Positions 10,385 to 24,258 of a DNA stretch of 64,000 nt are shown in pieces. Numbering within the stretch: the stretch's first letter is position 1; every line of letters begins with the position of its first letter. Origin of the DNA: Flexivirga caeni (lineage in GTDB: Bacteria > Actinomycetota > Actinomycetes > Actinomycetales > Dermatophilaceae); NCBI RefSeq assembly GCF_003724155.1, contig NZ_RJJQ01000018.1, forward strand, positions 50,071 to 114,070. Direction: 5' to 3'. Below the pieces are notes generated by a model. The model had not been told where the DNA came from. It made no database searches and saw only the letters and a list, made by a program, of their open reading frames with translations. A program made the translations under genes and the position numbers.

Positions 10385-10888
10385 ATGTCCCGTGTCCGCC
10401 TGGGTATGACGCTCCTGCTGCTGGGCGCTGTCACAGCGTGCGGGGCGGCCGGCCACAGCCCTGGCATCGACCCGGACGCTTCGGCGATCTCGGCCAGTGC
10501 CGCGACCACCGCGGGACCGACCTCGCCGACGGCGAGATCACACACCGGTGGCTCGGCCCCGACAGCTTCCGCCGACGCGCCTGCGCCATACATCTTGAAA
10601 GCCGTGTGGGTCAGCCTGCCCAGCGGCCGTAGCCTGCAGGTCTATCCGACCGCGAACGGTCGGTCGACGCAGGCGCCCGGCGCTGAATCGGAAGCGTGGC
10701 ACGAGGTGCTTCGCCTTGCCCCCAACGCCGGAACACCAGGAATGCGAGCGCAATTCGAGTGTCACTGGGAGTTCGCCCGGATCGCCGACCCGGGGAAGCG
10801 CAGCTGGAACCTCGAGCCGTGGCGACCGGTTGTCTCTGCCCAGCAGTTGTATGACGCCCGCTGCAATCCCGGCGGTCCCGACGTTTGA
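10385..10888 (+). CDS. DUF2599 lipoprotein
   Basis: 167 aa. Signal peptide with lipobox VTAC (Cys at about residue 19), a Ser/Thr/Ala-rich linker to about residue 65, then a compact domain. The C-terminal segments AQFECHWEFAR, SWNLEPWRP and DARCNPGG are the hallmark of DUF2599, a family of secreted actinobacterial proteins with no assigned function. The two conserved cysteines (ECHW and RCNP) may form a disulfide. Convergent with the thioredoxin gene 12 bp away. Confidence 0.85.
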   Translation: MSRVRLGMTLLLLGAVTACGAAGHSPGIDPDASAISASAATTAGPTSPTARSHTGGSAPTASADAPAPYILKAVWVSLPSGRSLQVYPTANGRSTQAPGAESEAWHEVLRLAPNAGTPGMRAQFECHWEFARIADPGKRSWNLEPWRPVVSAQQLYDARCNPGGPDV

Positions 10889-10900
10889 GCGGGTACGCGG

Positions 10901-11287
10901 TCACTCCTGCTGGTCGGTCTGACGCACTGCCTGCTCCGCCTCCACCTGCTTGCGGATCTCGTCCATCGGCAGCTTGCGAGCCTGGTCGATCAGCGACTCC
11001 AGCTCCGGCCCGGGGAGTGCGCCCGCCTGCGCGAAGACGCGGATGCCGTCGCGGAAGATCATCAGCGTCGGGATCGAGGTGATCTGCAGCGCCTGGCTGA
11101 GCGCGGGTTCGGCCTCGGTGTCGACTTTGCCGAAGGTGATGTCCGGATTGCCGTCGGATGCCTTCTCGAAAATCGGCGCGAACATCTTGCAGGGGCCGCA
11201 CCAGTCCGCCCAGAAGTCCACCAGGACGATGCCGTCGGACTGGACCTCCTCGGCGAAGGTGTCGGTCGTGAGGGTCTTGGTTGCCAT
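10901..11287 (-). CDS. trxA: thioredoxin
   Basis: 128 aa from the ATG at 11287, which has GGAG upstream; an earlier in-frame start would add a 19-residue extension that looks non-coding. The active site is WADWCGPCK (C30, C33) and the cis-proline is in TSIPTLMIF. A cytoplasmic disulfide reductase using thioredoxin reductase as electron donor. The C-terminal 20 residues are a charged helix (KQVEAEQAVRQTDQQE) beyond the minimal fold. No reductase gene is adjacent. Confidence 0.93.
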   Translation of the reverse strand: MATKTLTTDTFAEEVQSDGIVLVDFWADWCGPCKMFAPIFEKASDGNPDITFGKVDTEAEPALSQALQITSIPTLMIFRDGIRVFAQAGALPGPELESLIDQARKLPMDEIRKQVEAEQAVRQTDQQE

Positions 11288-11626
11288 GCTCTCCCGCTCC
11301 TTGGTCGGACAGCACCGATCGGATACTGCCGCTGCTATGTCCAACGAACGATCACCGCAGAACCTTCCGGCGGCGCGATTCCGGCCCGTCCACTAGGTGG
11401 ACAGATGTCTCAATAAACAAGACGTCCGGATTTGTAGTTGGCAAAGCGGTGGTCGGCATGTTCTGCTGATGGCATGTCTTCGCACGTCACGCCGAGCATG
11501 CGCCGCGCCATTCAGCGTCGCATGACGTCGTGGCATGTCTGCCGACTTTGAGCCGACCCTCGCTCAGCTCGACGCAGACCACCGCGCCCAAGGCGGCGCA
11601 ACCCGCTCACCTCAACGGAGACTTCG
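11288..11626. other. intergenic region between trxA and the cysteine dioxygenase gene
   Basis: 339 bp without a convincing gene. A perfect 15-bp palindrome GTCCACTAGGTGGAC lies at 11388-11402. A locally AT-rich stretch (TCTCAATAAACAAGA, near 11409) follows. A short open frame runs 11474-11551 (25 codons, ending in HVCRL) without an obvious ribosome site. It could be a leader peptide for the downstream cysteine gene, but support is weak. Confidence 0.4.
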
Positions 11627-12085
11627 ATGACCACCACTTCACCCGGCGTTCGAGATTTTACCAAGGACCAATTGGTCCGGATGGCGCGCCTTTTCGCCCA
11701 TGAAGCCGGCGTGGCCCGGACCATCGAGCGCAGCGGTGCAGAGCGCAAGCGACACCAGCTGACCCACACCCCGCACCTCGAGGTGTGGGTGATGACCTGG
11801 CCGCCCGGGGCAAGCACGGACTGGCATGACCACGGCGCAGCCGACGGCGCCATGGTCGTCGTCGAAGGTGAGCTGATCGACGTGCAGTGGCGGGGTGGTT
11901 CCGAGCACTGGCTCGAACTCCGCCCCGGTGACGACGCGGCGGTGGCAGCCGGCACCGCGCACAGCCTGACCAACGTCGGCGACGGGTATGCCGTGACGAT
12001 TCACGCATACGCGCCAGGTCTGACCGAGATGACGCCATACACCTGGGAGAACGGCCGGCCGGTCGCCATCCAGCCGGGCGACTGA
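11627..12085 (+). CDS. cysteine dioxygenase family protein
   Basis: 152 aa cupin. The iron-binding histidines are in STDWHDHG (H67, H69) and the third is in GTAHSLTN, with LEVWVMTWPPG preceding the first motif and TIHAYAPGL near the C-terminus, as in bacterial type I cysteine dioxygenases. The enzyme oxidises cysteine to cysteine sulfinate with O2. AACGGAGAC upstream supplies the ribosome site. The long 5' region contains a palindrome and a possible leader peptide, so sulfur-dependent control is conceivable. Confidence 0.9.
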   Translation: MTTTSPGVRDFTKDQLVRMARLFAHEAGVARTIERSGAERKRHQLTHTPHLEVWVMTWPPGASTDWHDHGAADGAMVVVEGELIDVQWRGGSEHWLELRPGDDAAVAAGTAHSLTNVGDGYAVTIHAYAPGLTEMTPYTWENGRPVAIQPGD

Positions 12086-12150
12086 GGCGGGCGCGCGCCA
12101 TGCCGGGCTGAGAGGATGCCTGGCATGAAGCAGCGAGTAGGCGAGCGACC

Positions 12151-13416
12151 ATGACCGGGAAGTCGCATGAGTCGTTCCGCAGCCGGCTGATCCCGATGCG
12201 CGGACGCGACCCGCACGAGGAGGGCCGGGTCGCGACGCCGCTCGAACTGCTCTTCGACCTGATCTTCGCCGTCGCGGTGGGGACGTGCGCGGCCAGTTTC
12301 GCTGAGATGGCCGCGTCCGGTCACCTCGGCAAAGGGGTCGCTGCGTTCCTCTTCGCGATGTTCGCCGTCTGCATTGCCTGGATCAATTTCACCTGGTTCG
12401 CGTCCGCCTTCGACACCGACGACTGGCTCTACCGGGTGCTCACCATGCTGACCATGGTCGGCGTCGTCGTCTTCGCCCTGGGCCTGCGGCCGATGTTCCA
12501 TTCGGTCGAAGAGGGTCATCACGTCGACACCAAACTGATGGTGATCGGGTATGTCGTGATGCGTGTCCCTCTCGCGGTGCACTGGTGGCGGGCCGCACAG
12601 CAGTCTCAGCGCTTCCGGACGGTCGCGCTGCGCAACATCCGCTGGATGCTCGTCGTGCAGATCGGCTGGGTGATCTTCGCCTTCGTGCCCATGTCGCTGC
12701 CGGTGACCGTGGTGATCGGCGGTTGCCTCGGCGTCGGCGAACTGCTCATCCCGGTGCTCGCCCAAGGCGGGGCCAACGGCACGCCCTGGCACCCGGAGCA
12801 CATTGCGGAGCGGTACAGCGCGCTGGCCATCATCACCCTCGGCGAGGGCATCGTCGGCACCATCGCGTCGTCCCAGGGGCTGCTCGGCGGTGCTTCGGGA
12901 GACACCTGGAGCGGGAACGCCATTGCGGTCGTGATCGCCGGCATCGGACTCACCTTCGGCATGTGGTGGGTCTATTTCATGATGCCGTTCGGCAGCTTCC
13001 TGCAGCACCGGCCGACATACGGTTATCTCTTCGGCTATGGCCATATCGTCGTCTTCATGGCGATCGCCGGGACGGGTGCGGGCCTGCACATCCTGGGGCT
13101 GTTCCTAGAGGGGGAGTCGCAGCTGTCCGAAGCCGGCGCCGTGACGCTGCTGGCTGTGCCGGTGGCCGTTTATCTTGCCGGGATCTACCTCCTGCACGAC
13201 GTCCTGATGGATCGCCTTGACAAGGTCCATCTGGTCAACCTGACGGTCACCGCGGTCCTCCTGGTCGCTGCGGTCGCCCTCGCGGGCGGTGGTGCGCCGA
13301 TCTGGATCAGCCTGCTGCTGACAATGTGCGCGCCGTTCGTGACGGTCGTCGCGTACGAAGGTGGCGTGCACCGCCGCCAGGAGGAGCAGTTGCGCAGGCT
13401 CGCCGAGCACTCGTGA
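12151..13416 (+). CDS. ltrA: low temperature requirement protein A (LtrA) family membrane protein
   Basis: 421 aa with about twelve hydrophobic helices. The N-terminal signature EEGRVATPLELLFDLIFAVAV and later HPEHIAERYSALAIITLGEGIVG are characteristic of LtrA, named from Listeria, whose molecular role is unsettled. No catalytic motif beyond the conserved Glu/His in the second signature is visible. The start ATG follows a weak GAGCGACC. It ends 22 bp before the crotonase gene on the same strand. Confidence 0.9.
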   Translation: MTGKSHESFRSRLIPMRGRDPHEEGRVATPLELLFDLIFAVAVGTCAASFAEMAASGHLGKGVAAFLFAMFAVCIAWINFTWFASAFDTDDWLYRVLTMLTMVGVVVFALGLRPMFHSVEEGHHVDTKLMVIGYVVMRVPLAVHWWRAAQQSQRFRTVALRNIRWMLVVQIGWVIFAFVPMSLPVTVVIGGCLGVGELLIPVLAQGGANGTPWHPEHIAERYSALAIITLGEGIVGTIASSQGLLGGASGDTWSGNAIAVVIAGIGLTFGMWWVYFMMPFGSFLQHRPTYGYLFGYGHIVVFMAIAGTGAGLHILGLFLEGESQLSEAGAVTLLAVPVAVYLAGIYLLHDVLMDRLDKVHLVNLTVTAVLLVAAVALAGGGAPIWISLLLTMCAPFVTVVAYEGGVHRRQEEQLRRLAEHS

Positions 13417-13438
13417 GCTTGCCGCCTACCATCGGCGG

Positions 13439-14233
13439 ATGAGCAACAACATCGAGGTGACGGTGGCCGATGGCATCGCGGATGTCCGGCTGGACCGCCC
13501 GGAGAAGCTGAACGGCCTGACGCTTCCCATGCTCCGCGAGCTGGCCTCCGTTGCCCGGAAGTTGCGCTCGGACAAGGAGATTCGCACCGTCATACTGTCG
13601 GGGAACGGTACCTCGTTCTGCGCGGGCCTCGACTTCAAGACGGTCACTGCGGACCCGAAGCAGCTGCCGCTGGGCCTGCTGCCGCGGCCGTGGCGCAGCA
13701 CGAATCTGTTTCAGGAGGCGTGCTGGGCATGGCGGCGGGTCCCGGTGCCCGTGGTGGCCGCCGTGCACGGCCACTGCTACGGCGGCGGCCTGCAGATTGC
13801 GCTCAGCGCAGACCTGCGGGTCACCGCGCCGGACGCGAAATGGTCTGTCCTGGAAGGAAAATGGGGTCTCATCCCCGACATGACCGGCGTGCAGGCGCTG
13901 TCTGAGCTGGTCGGCATCGAGACTGCGAAGCGCCTGACGATGACCGCCGAGATCATCAGCGGCACGGAGGCGGCGCAGATCGGGCTGGTCGGTCAGGTCG
14001 ATCCGCAGCCGTATGGCGCAGCCCGCGCACTCGCCGCGTCGCTGGCGCAGCGATCACCGGATGCCCTGGTCGCAGCCAAGCGCCTCTTCGACCGCACCTG
14101 GACGATGTCGGCGCGGCGCACCTTCACCCGGGAGCGCTGGGAGCAGGCCAGGCTCCTGCTGGGCGCCAACTTCACGATCGCGCGGAAAGCAGGGCTGCAG
14201 CGCGAGCAACCGGTCTTCCAGTCACGCCGCTGA
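13439..14233 (+). CDS. enoyl-CoA hydratase/isomerase (crotonase) family protein
   Basis: 264 aa from ATG 13439; earlier in-frame codons overlap ltrA and do not look family-like. Crotonase segments: DRPEKLNGLTLPM, GNGTSFCAGLDF (first oxyanion-hole backbone), AAVHGHCYGGGLQIALSADLRV (second). The position often occupied by a catalytic Glu (family GxxPD-G) here is LIPDMTGVQALS, so it is a hydratase/isomerase subgroup lacking the canonical pair. Acts on acyl-CoA thioesters in the cytoplasm; substrate not predictable. No beta-oxidation neighbours. Confidence 0.88.
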   Translation: MSNNIEVTVADGIADVRLDRPEKLNGLTLPMLRELASVARKLRSDKEIRTVILSGNGTSFCAGLDFKTVTADPKQLPLGLLPRPWRSTNLFQEACWAWRRVPVPVVAAVHGHCYGGGLQIALSADLRVTAPDAKWSVLEGKWGLIPDMTGVQALSELVGIETAKRLTMTAEIISGTEAAQIGLVGQVDPQPYGAARALAASLAQRSPDALVAAKRLFDRTWTMSARRTFTRERWEQARLLLGANFTIARKAGLQREQPVFQSRR

Positions 14234-14242
14234 CGCTCCTCG

Positions 14243-14331
14243 TGATTGAGCGGCACACATCCGGATCGAGCGGCACACGAAATGTGGCCGTTCAAGTGTG
14301 CCGCTCGTGACGGTTCTGTGCCTCTCGATCA
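14243..14331. repeat. nested double inverted repeat, element 2
   Basis: GAGCGGCACAC at 14248-14258 and again at 14268-14278; GTGTGCCGCTC at 14296-14306 and CTGTGCCTCTC at 14316-14326. All are symmetric about 14287 with a 20-bp period. The outermost arms extend to TGATTGAG...CTCGATCA (14243-14331, 13 of 16 paired). It lies between convergent genes and includes the stop of the BAAT-like gene. The right flank CTCTCGATCAGGGG is shared with the element near 53024. Confidence 0.85.
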
Positions 14332-15147
14332 GGGGAGGCGCAGGATGCGGCGGATGCTCGGCCAGGCGAGCCGGCCGAGCGCGCGGTTGGTCTCGTCGGT
14401 GCCACCGCGCTGGAAGGTTCCGCCAGCCGCCACGACCTGCTCGCCGGGTAGCACGGTGCGGTGTCCCGCCTCGGACAGCGTGACTGCGTCGGTCGGTAGG
14501 CCGTGCTGCTCGCGCCGGGAGACGATCTGCCGGGCGAAGTCGACCGACGGCCAGACCTGGTCGTCGCCGCCGGCGACCACGAGCACCTCCCCGATGCGCT
14601 CGACGGCGATCGCGGCGCGCGCGACGACCGCCGCATCTGCGACGCGCAGGCTCTGCCGATAGAAGTCGACATATGCCGGCGGGTCTGCGTCCGGCTCCCA
14701 GCTCAGGTCGAACGGTATGGCGGGCACCGGCCGCCCGCCATACGACCAGTGCGACACCTGGGAGCCGTCCGGGTCGATGTAGCTCCACGCGACCGGCGTC
14801 GGCGCGAATCCGATGCAGCCGTCGACCTTTTCGTCGTATGACGCAACGAGCAACGCCGCCTCCGCCCCGAACGACGTCCCCGCGATCACCAGCCGGTCGC
14901 ACTCCGGCGCAAGCCGGTCCAGTGCGGCGATGAACGTCTCCAACGGCACCAGCCGCGGCCCCTCGGGCTGGCCAGGCCCGCCGAACCAGCGGATCGACAT
15001 GGCCAGCGCACCGTGCGCCGCGAACACGCGCGCCCGGTCGTCGTCGACCCGACCACTCGATCCAGCAACCGTGAGAACTCCTGTGCCACAGTGATTTTCG
15101 GGTATGACGAGGACGCCCTCGGGTGCCTCCAGTGTTTCCTCACGCAC
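14329..15147 (-). CDS. BAAT/acyl-CoA thioesterase C-terminal-domain hydrolase
   Basis: 272 aa alpha/beta hydrolase. Nucleophile in IAGTSFGAEAALL (about residues 88-100), acid in VAGGDDQVWPS and His in EAGHRTVLPGE match the bile-acid-CoA:amino acid N-acyltransferase / acyl-CoA thioester hydrolase C-terminal family; IGFAPTPVAW follows the nucleophile strand as usual. The N-terminal Ig-like domain of the animal enzymes is absent. Likely hydrolyses an acyl thioester or ester. Its stop lies inside repeat element 2. Confidence 0.82.
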   Translation of the reverse strand: MREETLEAPEGVLVIPENHCGTGVLTVAGSSGRVDDDRARVFAAHGALAMSIRWFGGPGQPEGPRLVPLETFIAALDRLAPECDRLVIAGTSFGAEAALLVASYDEKVDGCIGFAPTPVAWSYIDPDGSQVSHWSYGGRPVPAIPFDLSWEPDADPPAYVDFYRQSLRVADAAVVARAAIAVERIGEVLVVAGGDDQVWPSVDFARQIVSRREQHGLPTDAVTLSEAGHRTVLPGEQVVAAGGTFQRGGTDETNRALGRLAWPSIRRILRLP

Positions 15148-15233
15148 AGCAGCAGGCTACGCCGCGGCTCGATCACGCGGGTGGCCCGCGGGTATGGCGG
15201 GGCCGTCGCCCGCCCGGCTGAGACACTGGCGTC

Positions 15234-17273
<2,040 letters not shown>

Positions 17274-17289
17274 CGGGTATCGCCGCGGG

Positions 17290-17327
17290 GTATGCCCAGC
17301 GCGCGGTATGACGCGCGCTCGGCATAC
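17290..17327. repeat. 38-bp interspersed hairpin element, copy 1
   Basis: GTATGCCCAGCGCGCG pairs with CGCGCGCTCGGCATAC (15 of 16 bp) around a 6-nt loop. It lies between the convergent nadE and MFS genes, 16 bp after the nadE stop, consistent with a bidirectional terminator. Near-identical copies are at 19358-19395 and 37330-37367. Each copy carries up to three GTATGNC motifs. Confidence 0.85.
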
Positions 17328-17351
17328 TCGGACGCTCGCAATCGCGCGTGC

Positions 17352-18677
17352 TTACCCGGGAGCCTCTTCGCGGCGCAGGATCGGGAAGACCACCAGACCG
17401 CCGACGATGAACATGACGCCGGCGGCAGTGAACACCGAATCCACCGGCCGGAATCGCGCGCCGGCGAAGTGGACGTCGAGGCCGCGCAGCACGGTGCTGA
17501 CCAGCCAGCCCGCCGCGGCCATCGATACCAGATTTGCTGCGGTGCTCACCGCGTTCAGCCAGGCAAGCGATCGTCCGAGCAACTCGGGCGCGACCGATTT
17601 CATCCACAGCGGTGAGATCAGCACGTTGATCATCCCGACCGGCACGCCGATGAGCGCGTAGAACACGAGGGCCGGCGGAAGGGTGGTGCAACGCGAATAG
17701 GCGATCAGTGTGACTCCGGAAACCAGGAGCCCGATCGCGATCAGCTGTCCGGCGGGCCAGCGGAGGGCGAGCCGGGGCGCGGCCAGCGAGCCGAGAACCA
17801 TGCCTACGGCGTCGCACATCGACAGGATGCCCAGCATCGATGCTCGCTGGTGCAGCGCGTTGGTGACGAAGAAGACTTCGAGGACGTTGAGCGCGGCTGC
17901 GCCGATCATGGCGATGACGATCGCCATCCCGATTGCCAGGAGCACGGGCGTGCGGAGGACGACGCGAGCGCCCTGCCGCATCGACTCGGCGAGTCCGAGT
18001 TCGGCGGTCGCCGGATTCGGCTCGGATTCCCAGCGGACCCGCGCCAGCAACCAGGTGGCCACCAGGAACGACAGTGCATTGATGCCGAGTGCCCAGTCCA
18101 CGCCCGCGGTAAACATCAACGGTGCTGCCAGGGGCGGACCGATGATCGCGAGCGTTCGGTTGGCCGCGCCCTGTTCGGCGAACGCTTGGTTTCGCAACTG
18201 CTCCGGGATCGTGGCGGCGATCATCACACTCCGGGCGGTCATGAAGAACTGGCCGGCGGCGTTGGTCACCATCACCGCGCAGTAGATCCAGCTGAGTTGG
18301 CCGATCAGCCCGAGCGTGCTGCTCAGCGGCGGAACCAGCAACAGGCTGCCCACCGCCGCGGCCTGCACCGTGTTGCTCACGAGCAGCACCCGGCGGCGGT
18401 CGTAGCGATCGGTGTAGGCACCCGCGAGCGGGCCGACGAACAGCACGGGGGCGGCGGCCGCGATGAGCACACCACTGACCGCTGCAGGAGTCCAGGACCG
18501 GCCCGGAGCGATCTCGGTGCTGATCCACAGCACGACGGTGATGTCGAAGACGAAGTCGCCCAGCCGGGACACGAGCGACGCGGGGAACCCGACACGCCAG
18601 CCCGGCAACGACCACAGTCGCGGCCGTGTGGACTGGCTGGCTGAAGGGGCGGTAGCCGAGGCAGCGTCGGACTCCAT
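17352..18677 (-). CDS. MFS transporter, macrolide-efflux-like
   Basis: 441 aa, about twelve membrane helices. The N-terminal LPGWRVGFPASLVSRLGDFVFDITVVLWI and VGPLAGAYTDRYDRRRVLLVSN (loop 2-3 signature with D-R-x-x-R-R-x) fit the MFS_3 (MefA-like) drug exporter subgroup. It diverges from an ArsR-type regulator over a 41-bp palindromic operator, so expression is probably relieved when that regulator binds a ligand. Likely a proton-driven exporter; substrate unknown. Confidence 0.9.
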   Translation of the reverse strand: MESDAASATAPSASQSTRPRLWSLPGWRVGFPASLVSRLGDFVFDITVVLWISTEIAPGRSWTPAAVSGVLIAAAAPVLFVGPLAGAYTDRYDRRRVLLVSNTVQAAAVGSLLLVPPLSSTLGLIGQLSWIYCAVMVTNAAGQFFMTARSVMIAATIPEQLRNQAFAEQGAANRTLAIIGPPLAAPLMFTAGVDWALGINALSFLVATWLLARVRWESEPNPATAELGLAESMRQGARVVLRTPVLLAIGMAIVIAMIGAAALNVLEVFFVTNALHQRASMLGILSMCDAVGMVLGSLAAPRLALRWPAGQLIAIGLLVSGVTLIAYSRCTTLPPALVFYALIGVPVGMINVLISPLWMKSVAPELLGRSLAWLNAVSTAANLVSMAAAGWLVSTVLRGLDVHFAGARFRPVDSVFTAAGVMFIVGGLVVFPILRREEAPG

Positions 18678-18695
18678 GGAGCCGAACCTAGTTCA

Positions 18696-18736
18696 AGCAA
18701 ATAATTTGCGCAATAAAGGTGCGCAAATTACTTGCT
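18696..18736. promoter_or_regulatory. palindromic operator between MFS and ArsR-type genes
   Basis: AGCAAATAATTTGCGCA (18696-18712), 7-nt spacer, TGCGCAAATTACTTGCT (18720-18736): 16 of 17 positions are inverted matches. The AT-rich dyad lies between divergent genes and 12 bp upstream of the regulator start, so both promoters could be repressed together. The GTG at 18719 falls inside it, which argues against that codon as the regulator start. Confidence 0.85.
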
Positions 18737-18748
18737 AGGCTGGCCACC

Positions 18749-19336
18749 GTGCCGCGCAGCCACCGACCCACCGACGTCACCGATCCCAAGAGGTGGCAGG
18801 GACTGAGCCATCCCCTCCGGATGCGGTTGCTCCACGAACTCGCCGACCGCCCGGCGGCCCGGGCGACGGATCTGGCCGAGGCGCTCGGTGTGCCGGCGAA
18901 CTCGGTCAGCTTCCACCTGCGCCAGATGGAGCGCTACGGGTTCGTCGAGCGGGACACCGAGCACGGTTCGGATCGGCGAGAGAAGTGGTGGCGATCGACG
19001 AACCGGGACGGGTTTCGATTGACCGGCGGCTCCGAGGACGAGTCGGCGGTCGCCGTCGCACGCGATCTCGTCCGGACGATCGGCGCACACACCCATGCGG
19101 CAGTCGACGAGTGGCTGGGGGTCGCGGTGAGCGATGCGGGAACGTCGGTCAATCACGATGTGCGGCTGCACCTTACCGATGCCGAGTTCGCCCAGTTCCG
19201 CAGCGAACTCGGCGAAGTCTGGGATCGGTGGCTCACCGTCAGTCGCGGCCACGACGATGACCACGAGGACCTGGTGACCTTCCGCGATGTCCGCTTCGGC
19301 TGGACGGACCGCCCGGCGATCGAGGACGAAGGCTGA
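18749..19336 (+). CDS. ArsR-type winged-helix transcriptional regulator
   Basis: 195 aa from GTG 18749, chosen because the alternative GTG 18719 lies within the operator. A winged-helix domain occupies about residues 15-85: SHPLRMRLLHELAD, ATDLAEALGVPANSVSFHLRQMERYGFVE (recognition helix), then the wing with REKWWRSTNRDGF. The C-terminal half is an acidic helical ligand or dimer region, as in HTH_20-type regulators often paired with MFS exporters. Predicted autoregulator and repressor of the divergent exporter. Confidence 0.88.
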   Translation: MPRSHRPTDVTDPKRWQGLSHPLRMRLLHELADRPAARATDLAEALGVPANSVSFHLRQMERYGFVERDTEHGSDRREKWWRSTNRDGFRLTGGSEDESAVAVARDLVRTIGAHTHAAVDEWLGVAVSDAGTSVNHDVRLHLTDAEFAQFRSELGEVWDRWLTVSRGHDDDHEDLVTFRDVRFGWTDRPAIEDEG

Positions 19337-19357
19337 GCCGCGTCCGGTGCCGCCCGA

Positions 19358-19395
19358 GCATGCCCAGCGAGCGGTATGGCGCGCGCTCGGCATAC
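19358..19395. repeat. 38-bp interspersed hairpin element, copy 2
   Basis: GCATGCCCAGCGAGCG, loop, CGCGCGCTCGGCATAC. It begins 21 bp after the regulator stop and lies between convergent genes. It differs from copy 3 at one stem base (GAGCG for GCGCG), which weakens one pair. Predicted to act as a bidirectional terminator. Confidence 0.85.
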
Positions 19396-19436
19396 TCGGG
19401 CGTCACGGAGGCGCGACGCCGCGCACCCGCTCCCGG

Positions 19437-19916
19437 CTAGGCCTTGCCCCAGTCGAGGATCCGCCAGCGCTCGGAACTGTTCGTGCGGACGAGGAAGTAG
19501 GACCACCTCTCGCGGTCGGGCTTGTTGCCCTTCGTCATACCTTTGACGTGCCGGAAGGTGGACAGCGTGTCGACCTCGACGCACTGCTTCCACGCGGAGG
19601 CAGGCGGGCTCCCGCACGTGCTGCCGGCGGTCACCGGGCCCGTCCTGGTGATCTCCAGGTCTTCGATGCGTGGTCCGTGCAGGTCCCACCACCCGGCGTC
19701 GACGCCCACCCGGTCGCCGACCACCATCTCCTTGGCGGTCGGGAAATCGCGGTCGTTCAGCGCCTTGGCAAAAGTCATCACGACCGAACTCGGTGATGTC
19801 TGGGCGGTGGGCAGCGGGACCGAAGCGCGCGGCTTGCCCCACAGCCACAACCCGAGGATGCCGAGCATCACGACGATCGCCAGGCCCAGGCCGACCGCAC
19901 TCTGTGTCCTCCGCAT
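19437..19916 (-). CDS. hypothetical membrane-anchored protein
   Basis: 159 aa from ATG 19916; an in-frame start at 20021 would add 35 residues of non-descript sequence. One N-terminal membrane helix (SAVGLGLAIVVMLGILGLWLW, about 5-26) is followed by an extracytoplasmic domain. That domain contains VVMTFAKALNDRDFPTAKEMV, resembling the NTF2-like or lumazine-binding folds often found in such proteins, and closes with WRILDWGKA. Two cysteines (STCGSPP and KQCVEV) could pair outside the cell. I do not recognise a named family. Function unknown. Confidence 0.7.
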   Translation of the reverse strand: MRRTQSAVGLGLAIVVMLGILGLWLWGKPRASVPLPTAQTSPSSVVMTFAKALNDRDFPTAKEMVVGDRVGVDAGWWDLHGPRIEDLEITRTGPVTAGSTCGSPPASAWKQCVEVDTLSTFRHVKGMTKGNKPDRERWSYFLVRTNSSERWRILDWGKA

Positions 19917-20073
19917 ACGCCGAGTATCCGATGGACTGCTGTGTTCCTCAAAGTCGTGTCCACAGCTGAGACTGTCGATGCCTCTGGCGCCCATCCCCGG
20001 ACGGGCGCTCGCGTCGTACACAGGCAGGTGGCCGAGGCTCGCGGCTGTCGGACCCGGCGGCTACCGTCGTGAC

Positions 20074-23316
<3,243 letters not shown>

Positions 23317-23355
23317 CCCTGGTTACTCACCGGTAGGCACGTCTAAGGTGGCGGC

Positions 23356-24258
23356 ATGGGTCTTCTTGCCACGAAATCGTCCTGCTCGTATGCCGCCGCC
23401 CGTGTCCTGGTGACCGGCGGCTGTTCCGGGCTGGGTCAGGCGCTGGTGAAGCTGCTGGTTGCCGATGCTGCCCGCGTGCTCGTCGGTGACGTTCACGCAG
23501 CGGCGCCCGAGGGCTCGCTGCCGCCCGGTGTCGACTACCTGCGACTCGACGTCAGCAAGGACGAGGACTGGGACGCTGCCCGCAACTGGGTCGAGAGCAC
23601 GTATGGCGGGCTCGACGTGCTGATCAACAACGCCGGCATCGCGGCGGGCGGACGCATCGACGTGGCCGACATGGACGAATGGCGGCGCATCGTCGACATC
23701 AACCTGCTCGGCGTCGCGCGCGGCTGTCACACCTTCGTGCCGATGATGAAGCAGCAGGGCAGCGGTCAGATCGTCAACACCGCGTCGCTGGCCGGCTTGG
23801 TGCACGCGCCGGCGATGGCGTCATACAACGCGGTGAAGGCGGGCGTCGTGGCGATCAGCGAGACCCTGCGGTCGGAGCTCGCGCCGTCGGGCATCACGGT
23901 GTCGGTCATCTGTCCGTCGTTCTTCCGCACCAACCTCGCTGAGTCGTTCGGCGGCAAGGACGTCGACATGGAAGCAAGTGGCACCGAGATGATCACCAAG
24001 GCGCCGCGATCGGCGGATCAGGTTGCCGCCGTTGCGTTTGCGGGCATGAAGGCAGGCAAGTTCATCATCCTCACCGACCGCGACGGGCACATCGCCTACG
24101 CCGCGAAGCGCTTCGCCCGGCCGGTTTACGACCGCGCGATGCTGACCGCGGGCAAGCGGGTCGGCAAGGGGACGACTCCCGTGCCGCCGGCGCTGGACAA
24201 ATTGCGGGCGCGATTCGCCAAGCCGGGGCCGCGCGGTGACGGTGAGGCCCGTTCGTGA
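23356..24258 (+). CDS. short-chain dehydrogenase/reductase
   Basis: 300 aa classical SDR. Cofactor motif TGGCSGLG (20-27), NNAG near residue 94, catalytic Ser in NTASLAGL and YNAVK (Y157, K161). After the Rossmann core, CPSFFRTNL and an additional C-terminal region of about 90 residues follow. NAD(P)-dependent oxidoreductase acting on an alcohol or ketone, substrate unknown. The stop overlaps the start of the next gene (GTGA), so the two are translationally coupled. Confidence 0.9.
   Translation: MGLLATKSSCSYAAARVLVTGGCSGLGQALVKLLVADAARVLVGDVHAAAPEGSLPPGVDYLRLDVSKDEDWDAARNWVESTYGGLDVLINNAGIAAGGRIDVADMDEWRRIVDINLLGVARGCHTFVPMMKQQGSGQIVNTASLAGLVHAPAMASYNAVKAGVVAISETLRSELAPSGITVSVICPSFFRTNLAESFGGKDVDMEASGTEMITKAPRSADQVAAVAFAGMKAGKFIILTDRDGHIAYAAKRFARPVYDRAMLTAGKRVGKGTTPVPPALDKLRARFAKPGPRGDGEARS

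Noticed and set aside
19522..20073. Upstream extension of the SNF2 helicase frame
   Set aside because: It overlaps the antisense membrane-protein gene; GTG 20074 fits the expected start of the family.
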